In this document: positions 30,506 to 39,066 of the stretch, one piece after another | Layout: the number at the start of each line of letters is the position of its first letter | Position numbering within the stretch: the first letter of the stretch is position 1 | From: Chloroflexota bacterium | Lineage (GTDB): Bacteria; Chloroflexota; Anaerolineae; Anaerolineales; Villigracilaceae | DNA: 64,000 nt | Assembly (NCBI GenBank): GCA_016234495.1 | Contig: JACRBI010000044.1 | Coordinates: 62,001 to 126,000, forward strand | Reading direction: 5' to 3' | Program-made: the position numbers and the translations under genes | Notes under the pieces: generated by a model | Told to the model about the DNA's origin: nothing | Database searches by the model: none | What the model saw: the letters and a program-made list of their open reading frames with translations, nothing else

Positions 30506-33358
30506 ATGATTCCAAAAAAGGATTCCCAGGCAAAAGGAGGGACTGAGGAGAGCAGGAGCATAAAATTTACCGACGACGAGCAGGCTTTTCGCCTGTTATT
30601 CGAGAAGCACCCGATTCCCATGTTTATTTATGAGATGGAATCGCTTGCGTTCCTGGACATCAATAAAGCGATGCTCGATATGCTTGGCTATTCGCGTGAC
30701 GAGCTTGGGGGAATGACCCTGAAAGATTTAATGCCGGTGTATGAAAAAAATCACCCCTCTGAAGATTTGAAAAAAGAGCTGCATCAATTACAGCATCCCG
30801 GCACGTGGAATGTCCAACTTAAGGGCGGAAGTTTAAGTAGCGTGGAGGTCACTTCGCACACCTTGATGCATAATGGGCGCAAAGGCATATTGGCATTGGC
30901 GCAAGACGCCGTAAAAGATAAGGGTCAATTAGCGGCTACTGAAGCAGAGTTACGAGCCTTGTTCGCTTCGATGCGCGATGTGGTATTGGTGATTGACCGT
31001 GATGGGGTGTATCGTAAGATCGCTCCCACAAATCCCGATTTGCTGTTTTTGCCCCCGCAGGAATTGTTGGGCAAGAACCTGAAGGATATTTTTTCCATCG
31101 AACAGGCTGAAATATTTCTGGCTGCGATCGGACAGGTGCTTGAAACGCAGCAATCCCTGCGCATCGAATATTCTCTGATGATCAAGGACCGCTCGCTGGA
31201 GTTTTCAGCCTCCATCACTCCGATGGATGTTGATAGCACCCTGTGGGTGGCGAGGGATGTGACCGAGCGCAAGAAAGCAGATGCAGCGCTGAGAGAATCT
31301 GAAGAACGATACCATACGCTGTTCGACCGCATGATGGATGGTATTTATCGCAGCACCCATGAAGGCAGGTTTGTGGATGTCAACCCGGCCATGGTGAGGA
31401 TGTTTGGATATTCCAGCAAAGAGGAAATGCTGGCGGTTGATATCAAGAAGGATTTATATTTTGCGCCAGAAGAACGGGGCAGTCATATTCTGGATACAGG
31501 GCAGGAGGAAGTTGAAGAATATCGCATGCGGCGGAAGGATGGGTCTGAAATATGGGTCGAAGACCATGGCTATTATGTCCACGATGAACAGGGCAGGCCA
31601 AAATATCACGAAGGTATGCTGCGAGACATCACCACGCGCAAACAGGTTGAAGAGATATTACTCAAACTCAGGAAGGCTGTTGATACATCAACCGAAGCGG
31701 TCTTTATGACCGATACCCGCGGCGTCTTTACATACGTCAACCCCAGGTTTACCGCGCTTTATGGCTTTACAGCTGATGAGGTCGTTGGTAAAACCACTCC
31801 GCGAATTCTCAAAAGCGGCCTCGTAAGCGAGCAGGAGTATGTTGAGTTTTGGAAAAAGATAACCAGCAAGCAGGAAGTAAAAGGGGAGACGCACAATAAA
31901 GCCAAAGATGGAAGGCTCATTTACATCGACAGGTCAGCCACCCCGATCCTGGACGATGCAGATCACATCATTGGCTACCTCAGCATCCAGCGTGATGTGA
32001 CCGAACGTAAAATGGCAGAGGATGCGCTGCGAAGCGCTGAGGCAAATTTCCGTTCCATTTTTGAGAATGCAACTGTAGGTATTTATCAATCCACACTGGA
32101 CGGTCGATTTTTAAATGTCAATAAGATTATGGCGCAAATTTTTGGGTATGCATCGCCGCAGGAAATGCTCGATGGCGTTACCAGCATAGAAAAACAATAT
32201 TATGTGGACCCTGCCTCCCGTCAGAAATTTACGCGCTTAATGATCGAGCAGGGATATGTGCATGAATTCAACAGCGTGAATTATCGCAAAGACGGCAGCC
32301 GCTTCCACATCCAGGAAAGTGCCCGCGCTGTAAAGGATGAACGCGGTAATATTTTGTACTATGAAGGATTTGTCTCTGATATCACCGAGCGAAAAATATC
32401 TGAAGAATCGTTGCGCGAGAGTGAAGCTCGTTTTCGCCACATGGCTGATACGACACCGGTAATGGTCTGGATGTCTGATAAGGATGGCTCATCCAATTAC
32501 TTTAATAAAACATGGCTGGATTTTACCGGGCGGACAATGGAGCAGGAATTGGGCACTGGCTGGAAACAGGGCATTCACCCTGACGACCAGGATCGTTGTA
32601 TTGAAGTTTTTAACAACGCGTTTAATGAGCGGCACGAATTCAAAATGGAATACCGCCTGCGCAACGCAAACGGCGAATATCACTGGCTGTTCGATCACGG
32701 CGTACCGCGCTTTTCTGTGGAAGGGGAGTTCTTTGGCTTTATCGGTTCGTGCATGGATATTTCTGATTTCAAGCAGGCTGAAGCGGAATTAAATCGCCTC
32801 AATGCTTCGCTGATAATTGCTCATCGCGAACTTGAGCAGTCTCTGCAACATGAGCAGGTCCTGTCGCGTACTGACGGTTTGACCGGTTTGTATAACTATC
32901 GTCACTTTTTTGAACTTGCCTCGCGTGAGTTTGGCGCTTCCATGCGCTACCAGCGCCCGCTTTCCATTATCATATTTGACACGGATCACTTGAAAGAAGT
33001 CAACGATACGCTGGGACATATGGCCGGCGACAAGATGTTAATCACTGTGGCAAAGACTGCAAGCGAGCAGGTCCGCAGTGTGGATTCTCTGGCGCGTTAC
33101 GGCGGCGACGAATTTGTGATCCTGTTGCCGCAGACCAACGCGCAAATGGCATATGCCATTGCCGAACGGATCCGCGTGAGCGTGGAAGCCCTGTGCATCC
33201 CAACTGAAAAAGGTCCGCTGTCTGTCACGCTTAGTATCGGCATCGCGGAAATGCAGGCTGACCCGGCGGATGAAAGCGTTGAGCAGGTGGTTCAACGGGC
33301 TGACAAAGCCTTATACGCCGCCAAACAGGGCGGGCGAAACCGCTCTCATATCAACTAG
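30506..33358 (+). CDS. Six-PAS GGDEF diguanylate cyclase
   Basis: The 950-residue soluble protein has six successive PAS domains (starting near residues 30, 150, 275, 390, 520 and 650), most ending in DVTERK-type linkers. A coiled coil and a GGDEF domain (about 785-950) follow, with intact RYGGDEF and an upstream RSVD inhibitory site. The repeated ratchet of PAS domains suggests several inputs or a long signalling lever. The GGDEF start TDGLTGLYNYRHFFELASRE is nearly identical to that of the following gene. ATG 30506 with GGAG about 9 nt upstream is preferred over TTG 30482. The 245-nt gap before it has no recognised element. Confidence 0.92.
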   Translation: MIPKKDSQAKGGTEESRSIKFTDDEQAFRLLFEKHPIPMFIYEMESLAFLDINKAMLDMLGYSRDELGGMTLKDLMPVYEKNHPSEDLKKELHQLQHPGTWNVQLKGGSLSSVEVTSHTLMHNGRKGILALAQDAVKDKGQLAATEAELRALFASMRDVVLVIDRDGVYRKIAPTNPDLLFLPPQELLGKNLKDIFSIEQAEIFLAAIGQVLETQQSLRIEYSLMIKDRSLEFSASITPMDVDSTLWVARDVTERKKADAALRESEERYHTLFDRMMDGIYRSTHEGRFVDVNPAMVRMFGYSSKEEMLAVDIKKDLYFAPEERGSHILDTGQEEVEEYRMRRKDGSEIWVEDHGYYVHDEQGRPKYHEGMLRDITTRKQVEEILLKLRKAVDTSTEAVFMTDTRGVFTYVNPRFTALYGFTADEVVGKTTPRILKSGLVSEQEYVEFWKKITSKQEVKGETHNKAKDGRLIYIDRSATPILDDADHIIGYLSIQRDVTERKMAEDALRSAEANFRSIFENATVGIYQSTLDGRFLNVNKIMAQIFGYASPQEMLDGVTSIEKQYYVDPASRQKFTRLMIEQGYVHEFNSVNYRKDGSRFHIQESARAVKDERGNILYYEGFVSDITERKISEESLRESEARFRHMADTTPVMVWMSDKDGSSNYFNKTWLDFTGRTMEQELGTGWKQGIHPDDQDRCIEVFNNAFNERHEFKMEYRLRNANGEYHWLFDHGVPRFSVEGEFFGFIGSCMDISDFKQAEAELNRLNASLIIAHRELEQSLQHEQVLSRTDGLTGLYNYRHFFELASREFGASMRYQRPLSIIIFDTDHLKEVNDTLGHMAGDKMLITVAKTASEQVRSVDSLARYGGDEFVILLPQTNAQMAYAIAERIRVSVEALCIPTEKGPLSVTLSIGIAEMQADPADESVEQVVQRADKALYAAKQGGRNRSHIN

Positions 33359-33542
33359 GGAAAATGAGGGAAGTAAAACGCCAAAATATGACCCTGAACC
33401 GGCGCCGACTTCAATATTAACTGCATTTTAAGGGGGAGTAAAAAATGGGTAAAAAAACAAAATTGTTGGTTCTAGGGAGGATTAGATAATGGTATCATCG
33501 TTGCAAATGCCAGAAACCAGAATTTAATTATCGGAAAAAACA

Positions 33543-34367
33543 ATGGAAGATACCCGCTCCCCTAAAAACCTAGCTTTACGCTCGTTCTTATTAATCATTC
33601 TAATAATATTTATTGTTGAAATATTGGTTATGGGAATATTTCGCCAGTTTCTGAAATATGACGAAGTGTGGTTGGAAGTGATTATGGACGCCGTTATTTT
33701 GACCTTTGTCCAGTTCCCAACTTTATATTTTCTTATGCTGCGCCCCATGGAACGGGAGATTGCCGAACGCAGGCGGTCGGAAAATGAATTGCGGCGCGCC
33801 AAGGAGTTGCTCGAATTTGCGAACCGCGAGGTGAACTATTCCCTTGAGCGCGAACAGATACTGGCGCGCACTGACGGCTTGACCGGTTTATACAACTACC
33901 GTCATTTTTTCGAGCTTGCCTCACGCGAATTCGAAGCCTCTGTGCGCTATCAGCGCCCGCTTGCCATCATCATATTTGACATCGATTATTTAAAAAAGAT
34001 CAATGATACGCTCGGGCATTCGGCCGGCGATAAGATGTTGATCACCGCCACCCAGGCCGTAGCCAACCAGATGCGCGGCGTTGACGTGCTGGCAAGGTAT
34101 GGCGGCGATGAATTCGTTATCATGCTGCCGGAAACCAGCGCGCAGGAGGCATTTAATATTGCCGAACGTATCCGGGTGAGTGTGGCGGCCGGACTCTTAT
34201 TAACCGACTTTAATAAATTTGCCATCACGCTTAGCATGGGTGTTTCAGAATTGTTGAGCGACCCTGCCGATGAGAATATCGAGCAGGTCGTTCAGCGCGC
34301 AGACAAGGCGTTGTACATCGCCAAGGAAACAGGACGCAACCGCGCAGTGATCCTTCCTGCAAAATAA
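33543..34367 (+). CDS. Membrane-bound GGDEF diguanylate cyclase
   Basis: Two N-terminal helices (about 12-35 and 42-65) are followed by a coiled coil (about 70-100, ERRRSENELRRAKELLEFAN) and a GGDEF domain (about 105-272) with intact RYGGDEF and an RGVD inhibitory site. The short external loop gives little room for a ligand, so membrane state or a partner protein could be the input. The cyclase domain is very close in sequence to those at 30506-33358 and 28794-30260. The ribosome site is weak. The gene follows a 184-nt gap and may have its own promoter. Confidence 0.9.
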   Translation: MEDTRSPKNLALRSFLLIILIIFIVEILVMGIFRQFLKYDEVWLEVIMDAVILTFVQFPTLYFLMLRPMEREIAERRRSENELRRAKELLEFANREVNYSLEREQILARTDGLTGLYNYRHFFELASREFEASVRYQRPLAIIIFDIDYLKKINDTLGHSAGDKMLITATQAVANQMRGVDVLARYGGDEFVIMLPETSAQEAFNIAERIRVSVAAGLLLTDFNKFAITLSMGVSELLSDPADENIEQVVQRADKALYIAKETGRNRAVILPAK

Positions 34368-34472
34368 CATGCGGGGAAAGTTGTTCCAATCCTTTTTGTT
34401 TCTTACTGGCGAAGTAAATATAAATAAAAATTTGTAAGGTCAGTCAGGCTTGTAGACAGAACGGAGAATAAT

Positions 34473-36203
34473 ATTCCGCACATTCTGATTGTAGACGACG
34501 ACCCGCACCAGCTCATTACTCTGGGCGAAATCCTCAAAGTCAAAGGCTTTGAGGCTCTCCTCGTGCAGACCGGGAGCGCGGCGCTGACTTATATCGAACA
34601 GCAACCGATCGACGTGGTCATCATTGACCTCAAGTTGGGGGATATGTCCGGCCTGGATGTTTTGCGGGGGATCAAAGCTTATTCTCCTGAAAGCGAATGC
34701 ATCATGTTGACCGGCAACGCCACGCAGGCTTCAGCCATTGAGTCGATCCAGATGGGCGCATTTGGTTACTTCCAAAAACCATTTGATATTGACCAGGTTG
34801 TCCTTTCGATCCAAAGAGCGGTGGACAAATATCAGTCCACGCTGGCTTTGCGTGCAAGCGAAGAGAAATACCGCATGGTGGCAGATTTTACATATGACTG
34901 GGAAGGGTGGCGCGCGCCGGACGGAACCTACGTGTACGTATCTCCATCCTGTGAACGGATCACTGGTCATACAGCCGATGAGTTCCTGTCTGACCCGGGC
35001 CTGTTTCTCGCGATCACTCACCCGGATGACCGCGCGATCGTAGTTGAGCACCACGATCTGGTTGCCGGCATCCCGCAAGAACAGGACCTGCAAATTTCCT
35101 TTCGAATGATTACTGCCAGCGGAGAAACGCGCTGGATCGAACACTCCTGCACATCGGTGTACGGGTATGGCGGTCAATGGCTTGGGAGGCGTGAAAGCAA
35201 TCGGGACGTGACCACGCGCAGGCTTGCGGAAGACACGTTGAAGGAAAGCGAGGAACGCTTCCGCCTGGCGTTTGAGAATACCCATATCGGCATGTGTCTC
35301 ATGGATCTCAAGGGGCGATTCCTGAAAGTAAACCCGCAATTGTGTGAGATGTTCGGATATTCCCGCGAGGAACTCGAAGGTAAATTTGTTGATGAGATCA
35401 CGCACACCGACCATCAGGAAGTAAACCCTTCGTTCCTGCAACAAGTTATTTCCGGCGACATGGATCATTCCGAATTTGAGACTTTGTACATTCACAGGAA
35501 TGGAGACCTCGTTTGGGGACAGGTGTCCAGTTCGCTGGTGCAGGATGCGGCCGGCGCGCCGTTGTACTTCATTAATCACATTCAGGATATCACCGCCCGC
35601 AAACAAGCCGAAAGGGAATTGCTTGCCACAAAGGAATCGCTTGAAATTGCGAACCGTGAATTGCATACCGCCCTGGCGCGCGAACAAAAGTTATCCCACA
35701 CCGATTCGTTGACAGGGATTAACAACCGCCGCTACCTGTTTGAACTTGCCGAGAACAAGATCGCCATCGCCTCGCGCTATCAACAGCCGCTGGCAGTGAT
35801 GATGTTCGACATCGATCACTTTAAGAGTGTCAATGATAACTTTGGGCACGATGTCGGCGACCAGGTATTGAGACAGGTTGCCCAGATCGCCAATGCCGAG
35901 TTGCGCAGCGCGGACGTGATTGGGCGCTATGGCGGCGAGGAGTTTGTCGTCCTGATGCCGATGACCGGCGCGCAGCAAGCCTGCCTGCTGGCGGAACGTA
36001 TCCGCGCGGGCGTGGCGGCGCTGCGAGTGCTTTCGGAAAAAGGGGAAACATCCTCCACCCTCAGCATCGGCATTGTGGAAATAAGCCACGCATCGCGCGC
36101 GCATCCCGAATCAGTGGAAAGCGTTTTTCGCCGCGCTGATCAGGCAATGTACAACGCCAAGCAGGCCGGGCGCAACCGGGTGGTGGCTTTTACTTCAGAA
36201 TAA
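34473..36203 (+). CDS. Response regulator REC-PAS-PAS-GGEEF, probable ATT start
   Basis: The coding frame clearly extends upstream of the first usual start codon (GTG 34563): the bases before it encode IPHILIVDDDPHQLITLGEI, the beginning of a receiver domain with its acidic pair. No ATG, GTG or TTG lies between the in-frame stop (34425) and 34563, and ATT at 34473 sits 6 nt after GGAG, so I take ATT as the start. The 576-residue product then has a receiver (about 3-120, phospho-acceptor in VIIDLKLGDM, Lys in FQKPFD), two PAS domains (about 130-375) and a GGEEF domain (about 405-570) with an RSAD inhibitory site. It makes c-di-GMP upon phosphorylation, probably by the kinases downstream. Confidence 0.88.
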   Translation: MPHILIVDDDPHQLITLGEILKVKGFEALLVQTGSAALTYIEQQPIDVVIIDLKLGDMSGLDVLRGIKAYSPESECIMLTGNATQASAIESIQMGAFGYFQKPFDIDQVVLSIQRAVDKYQSTLALRASEEKYRMVADFTYDWEGWRAPDGTYVYVSPSCERITGHTADEFLSDPGLFLAITHPDDRAIVVEHHDLVAGIPQEQDLQISFRMITASGETRWIEHSCTSVYGYGGQWLGRRESNRDVTTRRLAEDTLKESEERFRLAFENTHIGMCLMDLKGRFLKVNPQLCEMFGYSREELEGKFVDEITHTDHQEVNPSFLQQVISGDMDHSEFETLYIHRNGDLVWGQVSSSLVQDAAGAPLYFINHIQDITARKQAERELLATKESLEIANRELHTALAREQKLSHTDSLTGINNRRYLFELAENKIAIASRYQQPLAVMMFDIDHFKSVNDNFGHDVGDQVLRQVAQIANAELRSADVIGRYGGEEFVVLMPMTGAQQACLLAERIRAGVAALRVLSEKGETSSTLSIGIVEISHASRAHPESVESVFRRADQAMYNAKQAGRNRVVAFTSE

Positions 36204-36222
36204 ATCCGAAGGAAAATTTTCC

Positions 36223-39066
36223 ATGAGCCATTATGATGAAAAGGAAAGACGCGCGCTGTTTGTGTTTATTCTTGTTTTCATTTTAATGGCGGGCCTGCCC
36301 TCCCTGGTCGGGGCGCAAACTCCCATCGAACAAACTGAGTATGTTGTAGCCATTGATGTGGAATATGCCCCTTATGAATTTGTAGATGCCAGTGGAAAGG
36401 CGGCTGGTTTTACGGTTGAGTTGCTGACTGAAATTGGAAATCAAGCCGGGCTAACCTTTCGTTTCGTGCCGATGAACTGGCCGGATGCAGTGGCGGGGTT
36501 AGATGACGGCACGGTTGATCTGGTCAACATGATTCAAACGCCGGAGCGCGCCCAGCGTTATGAATTTTCCGAACCGCACAGCCAGATTGTGCAGGCCATC
36601 TTCAGCACACCCAGCGCGGACATCACAGACCTGGCTTCGTTGAGGGGTTACAGGGTGGCGCTGCAGCAAAACGACATTGCGCTGGAAAAACTCGCAGATC
36701 GAACTGATTTCGAAAAGGTCATTGTTCATAGCAAGGAAGAAGGCTTTTTAATGCTAGATGCAGGTGATGTGGATGCATTCCTGGCGGCGGAACAGCCGGG
36801 GCTTGCATTGCTTCAGCATTACCAGCTGCAGCAAGTTAACATCACTGCCGCCGGATTGTTTCCACAGCCCTTCGGTTTTGCCGCGCGCAAAGGCAATACT
36901 GCGTTGATCACCCTGCTTAACGAACACCTGCAATCGCTTAAAAATTCCGGCGCCTATGATGCGCTGACAGATCAATGGTTGACCCGCCCGGCCGCCCAAA
37001 GCCATTGGTTGGTGCGATATCAATCACAGGTGCTGGCTGTGAGCCTGTCTCTGGCTGTCCTTGCAATTGCCCTGGCAGCATGGACGTTATTACTGCGGCA
37101 GGTGGTGAGGAAGCGAACCCAGGCTTTACGGGAAAGCGAAAAACAACTTCAGGAAGCGCAGACCATTGCCAGAATGGGAAGTTATCTGTTTGATTTTTCC
37201 GCAGAAACCTGGAAAAGTTCAGCCGTGCTTGACAGGATTTTTGGCATCGATGAAAACTTTGAACGTTCCACCGCAGGCTGGGCTGCGCTGATTCATCCGG
37301 ACGACCGCCAGTATATGGTCGATTACCTCACACGCGAAGTCATCGGCAACCGCGCGCGCTTCGACAAGGAATACCGCATCATCAGAAATAACGACCATGT
37401 TGAACGCTGGGTGCATGGCCTCGGTGAATTGGAGTTCGATGCCGGCGGAAACCTCGTTTCCATGCTGGGAACCATTCAGGATATTACCGAGAGCAAACGG
37501 GCAGAGGAGGTAATCCGCCGCAGCGATGAGAAGTACCGCCGGGTTGTCGAAACAGCCAACGAAGGTATTTTCTTCCTGGATGCCGACACCCGCATCACAT
37601 TTACAAACCAGCGCATGGCGCTCATGCTTGGATATACCACCGAAGAAATGCTGGGCCAAAAACTGGAATCGTTCCTTGCTGAAGGCCCATTGAGCGAATC
37701 AAGTTCACAAATGAAAGACCGCGCTCAAGGCATGGATGAGGTTTATGAGCAGTGTTTCAAAACAAAGGACGGCGGAAAGCATTGGACGCTCATGTCACCA
37801 AGAGCGATCTTCGACTCGGACGGCAATCTCGAAGGTTTTTTTGGAATGCTCACCGATATTCACGAGCGCAGGCAGGTGGAAGAAAAAATGCGCCAACTCT
37901 CGCGGGCAGTGGAGCAAAGCCCGGTCTCCATCGTCATCACTGACATCCACGGCGTGATCCAATACGTCAATCCGCGCTTCACACACATCACAGGCTACAC
38001 ACTCGAAGAATCCCTTAGCCAGAATCCACGCATGCTTAAATCAGGCGAAACCACGCAGGAGGGTTACAAACAACTGTGGGACACCGTTCTCGCCGGCGGT
38101 GAGTGGCGCGGCGAATTCCATAATAGGAAGAAGAACGGCGAACTGTACTGGGAATCTGCCTCCATCTCCCCGGTCAAAGACAACAGCGGGCGCATTACAC
38201 ACTTCCTCGCGGTCAAGGAAGACATCACTGAACGCAAGCGGACCGAAGAGCAGCTTGCCGCCTATGCCGAACACCTCGGAGAATTGGTGGACGAACGCAC
38301 TCGTGAACTGCGCAATGCCCAGGAACAACTTGTGCGGCAGGAACGGCTGGCTTTGCTGGGTCAGGTTGCTGGCAGCATCGGTCATGAACTCCGCAACCCG
38401 CTGGGCGTCATTTCAAATGCCATTTATTTCTTGAAGCTCGCCCAGCCCAATGCCAACGACAAGGTGAAGGAATATTTGACGATCATCGAAAACGAAGCGC
38501 GCGCTTCAGATAAGATCATCACAGACCTGCTGGACTTTACGCGCCTCAGATCTGTCGACCGAGAGGCTGTTCCTGTTTCTGACGTGATCCATGAGACCTT
38601 TGAGCGTTTCCCCGTGCCCCTTGATATTACCGTGGCGCTTGATATCCCCGCAGACCTGCCGAAAATATTTGTAGACCCGCATAACCTGGTTCAGGTCCTC
38701 GGTAACCTGACGTTGAATGCCTGTCAGGCCATGACATCCCCTGCATCAACCAGCTCAAATGCAGACCAGCCTCGCAAGGGCGAGTTGACCATCTCTGCGG
38801 CTTTGCAAGACAACCTGGTTCGGATGAATGTTCAGGATACCGGAATTGGAATCCCGGCCGAAAATATGGCCAAACTTTTCGAGCCGCTTTTCACGACAAA
38901 AATAAAGGGCATCGGGTTGGGGTTGGCTGTCAGCAAGAAATTGGTCGAGGCAAACGGAGGCAGGATCGAGGTCAAGAGCGAAGCGGGGTTGGGTTCCACC
39001 TTCACTCTCTGGCTGCCTGTCGCCGAGTCGTCCTCACGGAGAGTAAATGAACGAGATCCACACTAG
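36223..39066 (+). CDS. Histidine kinase with periplasmic solute-binding (SBP_bac_3) sensor
   Basis: A signal peptide (about 10-31) leads into a periplasmic amino-acid-binding-type domain (about 38-258; VAIDVEYAPYEFVDASGKAAGF, DGTVDLVNMIQTPERAQRYEFS), then a membrane helix (about 268-290) and three PAS domains (about 300-425, 430-555, 560-680). A coiled coil and a HisKA domain follow with the phospho-acceptor His in SIGHELRNPLGV, and finally an ATPase domain with DTGIGIP and GLGLAVSKK. It probably senses an amino acid or other polar solute outside the cell and passes the phosphate to the neighbouring receivers. It starts 19 nt after the GGEEF gene and overlaps the next gene by 20 nt. Confidence 0.92.
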   Translation: MSHYDEKERRALFVFILVFILMAGLPSLVGAQTPIEQTEYVVAIDVEYAPYEFVDASGKAAGFTVELLTEIGNQAGLTFRFVPMNWPDAVAGLDDGTVDLVNMIQTPERAQRYEFSEPHSQIVQAIFSTPSADITDLASLRGYRVALQQNDIALEKLADRTDFEKVIVHSKEEGFLMLDAGDVDAFLAAEQPGLALLQHYQLQQVNITAAGLFPQPFGFAARKGNTALITLLNEHLQSLKNSGAYDALTDQWLTRPAAQSHWLVRYQSQVLAVSLSLAVLAIALAAWTLLLRQVVRKRTQALRESEKQLQEAQTIARMGSYLFDFSAETWKSSAVLDRIFGIDENFERSTAGWAALIHPDDRQYMVDYLTREVIGNRARFDKEYRIIRNNDHVERWVHGLGELEFDAGGNLVSMLGTIQDITESKRAEEVIRRSDEKYRRVVETANEGIFFLDADTRITFTNQRMALMLGYTTEEMLGQKLESFLAEGPLSESSSQMKDRAQGMDEVYEQCFKTKDGGKHWTLMSPRAIFDSDGNLEGFFGMLTDIHERRQVEEKMRQLSRAVEQSPVSIVITDIHGVIQYVNPRFTHITGYTLEESLSQNPRMLKSGETTQEGYKQLWDTVLAGGEWRGEFHNRKKNGELYWESASISPVKDNSGRITHFLAVKEDITERKRTEEQLAAYAEHLGELVDERTRELRNAQEQLVRQERLALLGQVAGSIGHELRNPLGVISNAIYFLKLAQPNANDKVKEYLTIIENEARASDKIITDLLDFTRLRSVDREAVPVSDVIHETFERFPVPLDITVALDIPADLPKIFVDPHNLVQVLGNLTLNACQAMTSPASTSSNADQPRKGELTISAALQDNLVRMNVQDTGIGIPAENMAKLFEPLFTTKIKGIGLGLAVSKKLVEANGGRIEVKSEAGLGSTFTLWLPVAESSSRRVNERDPH

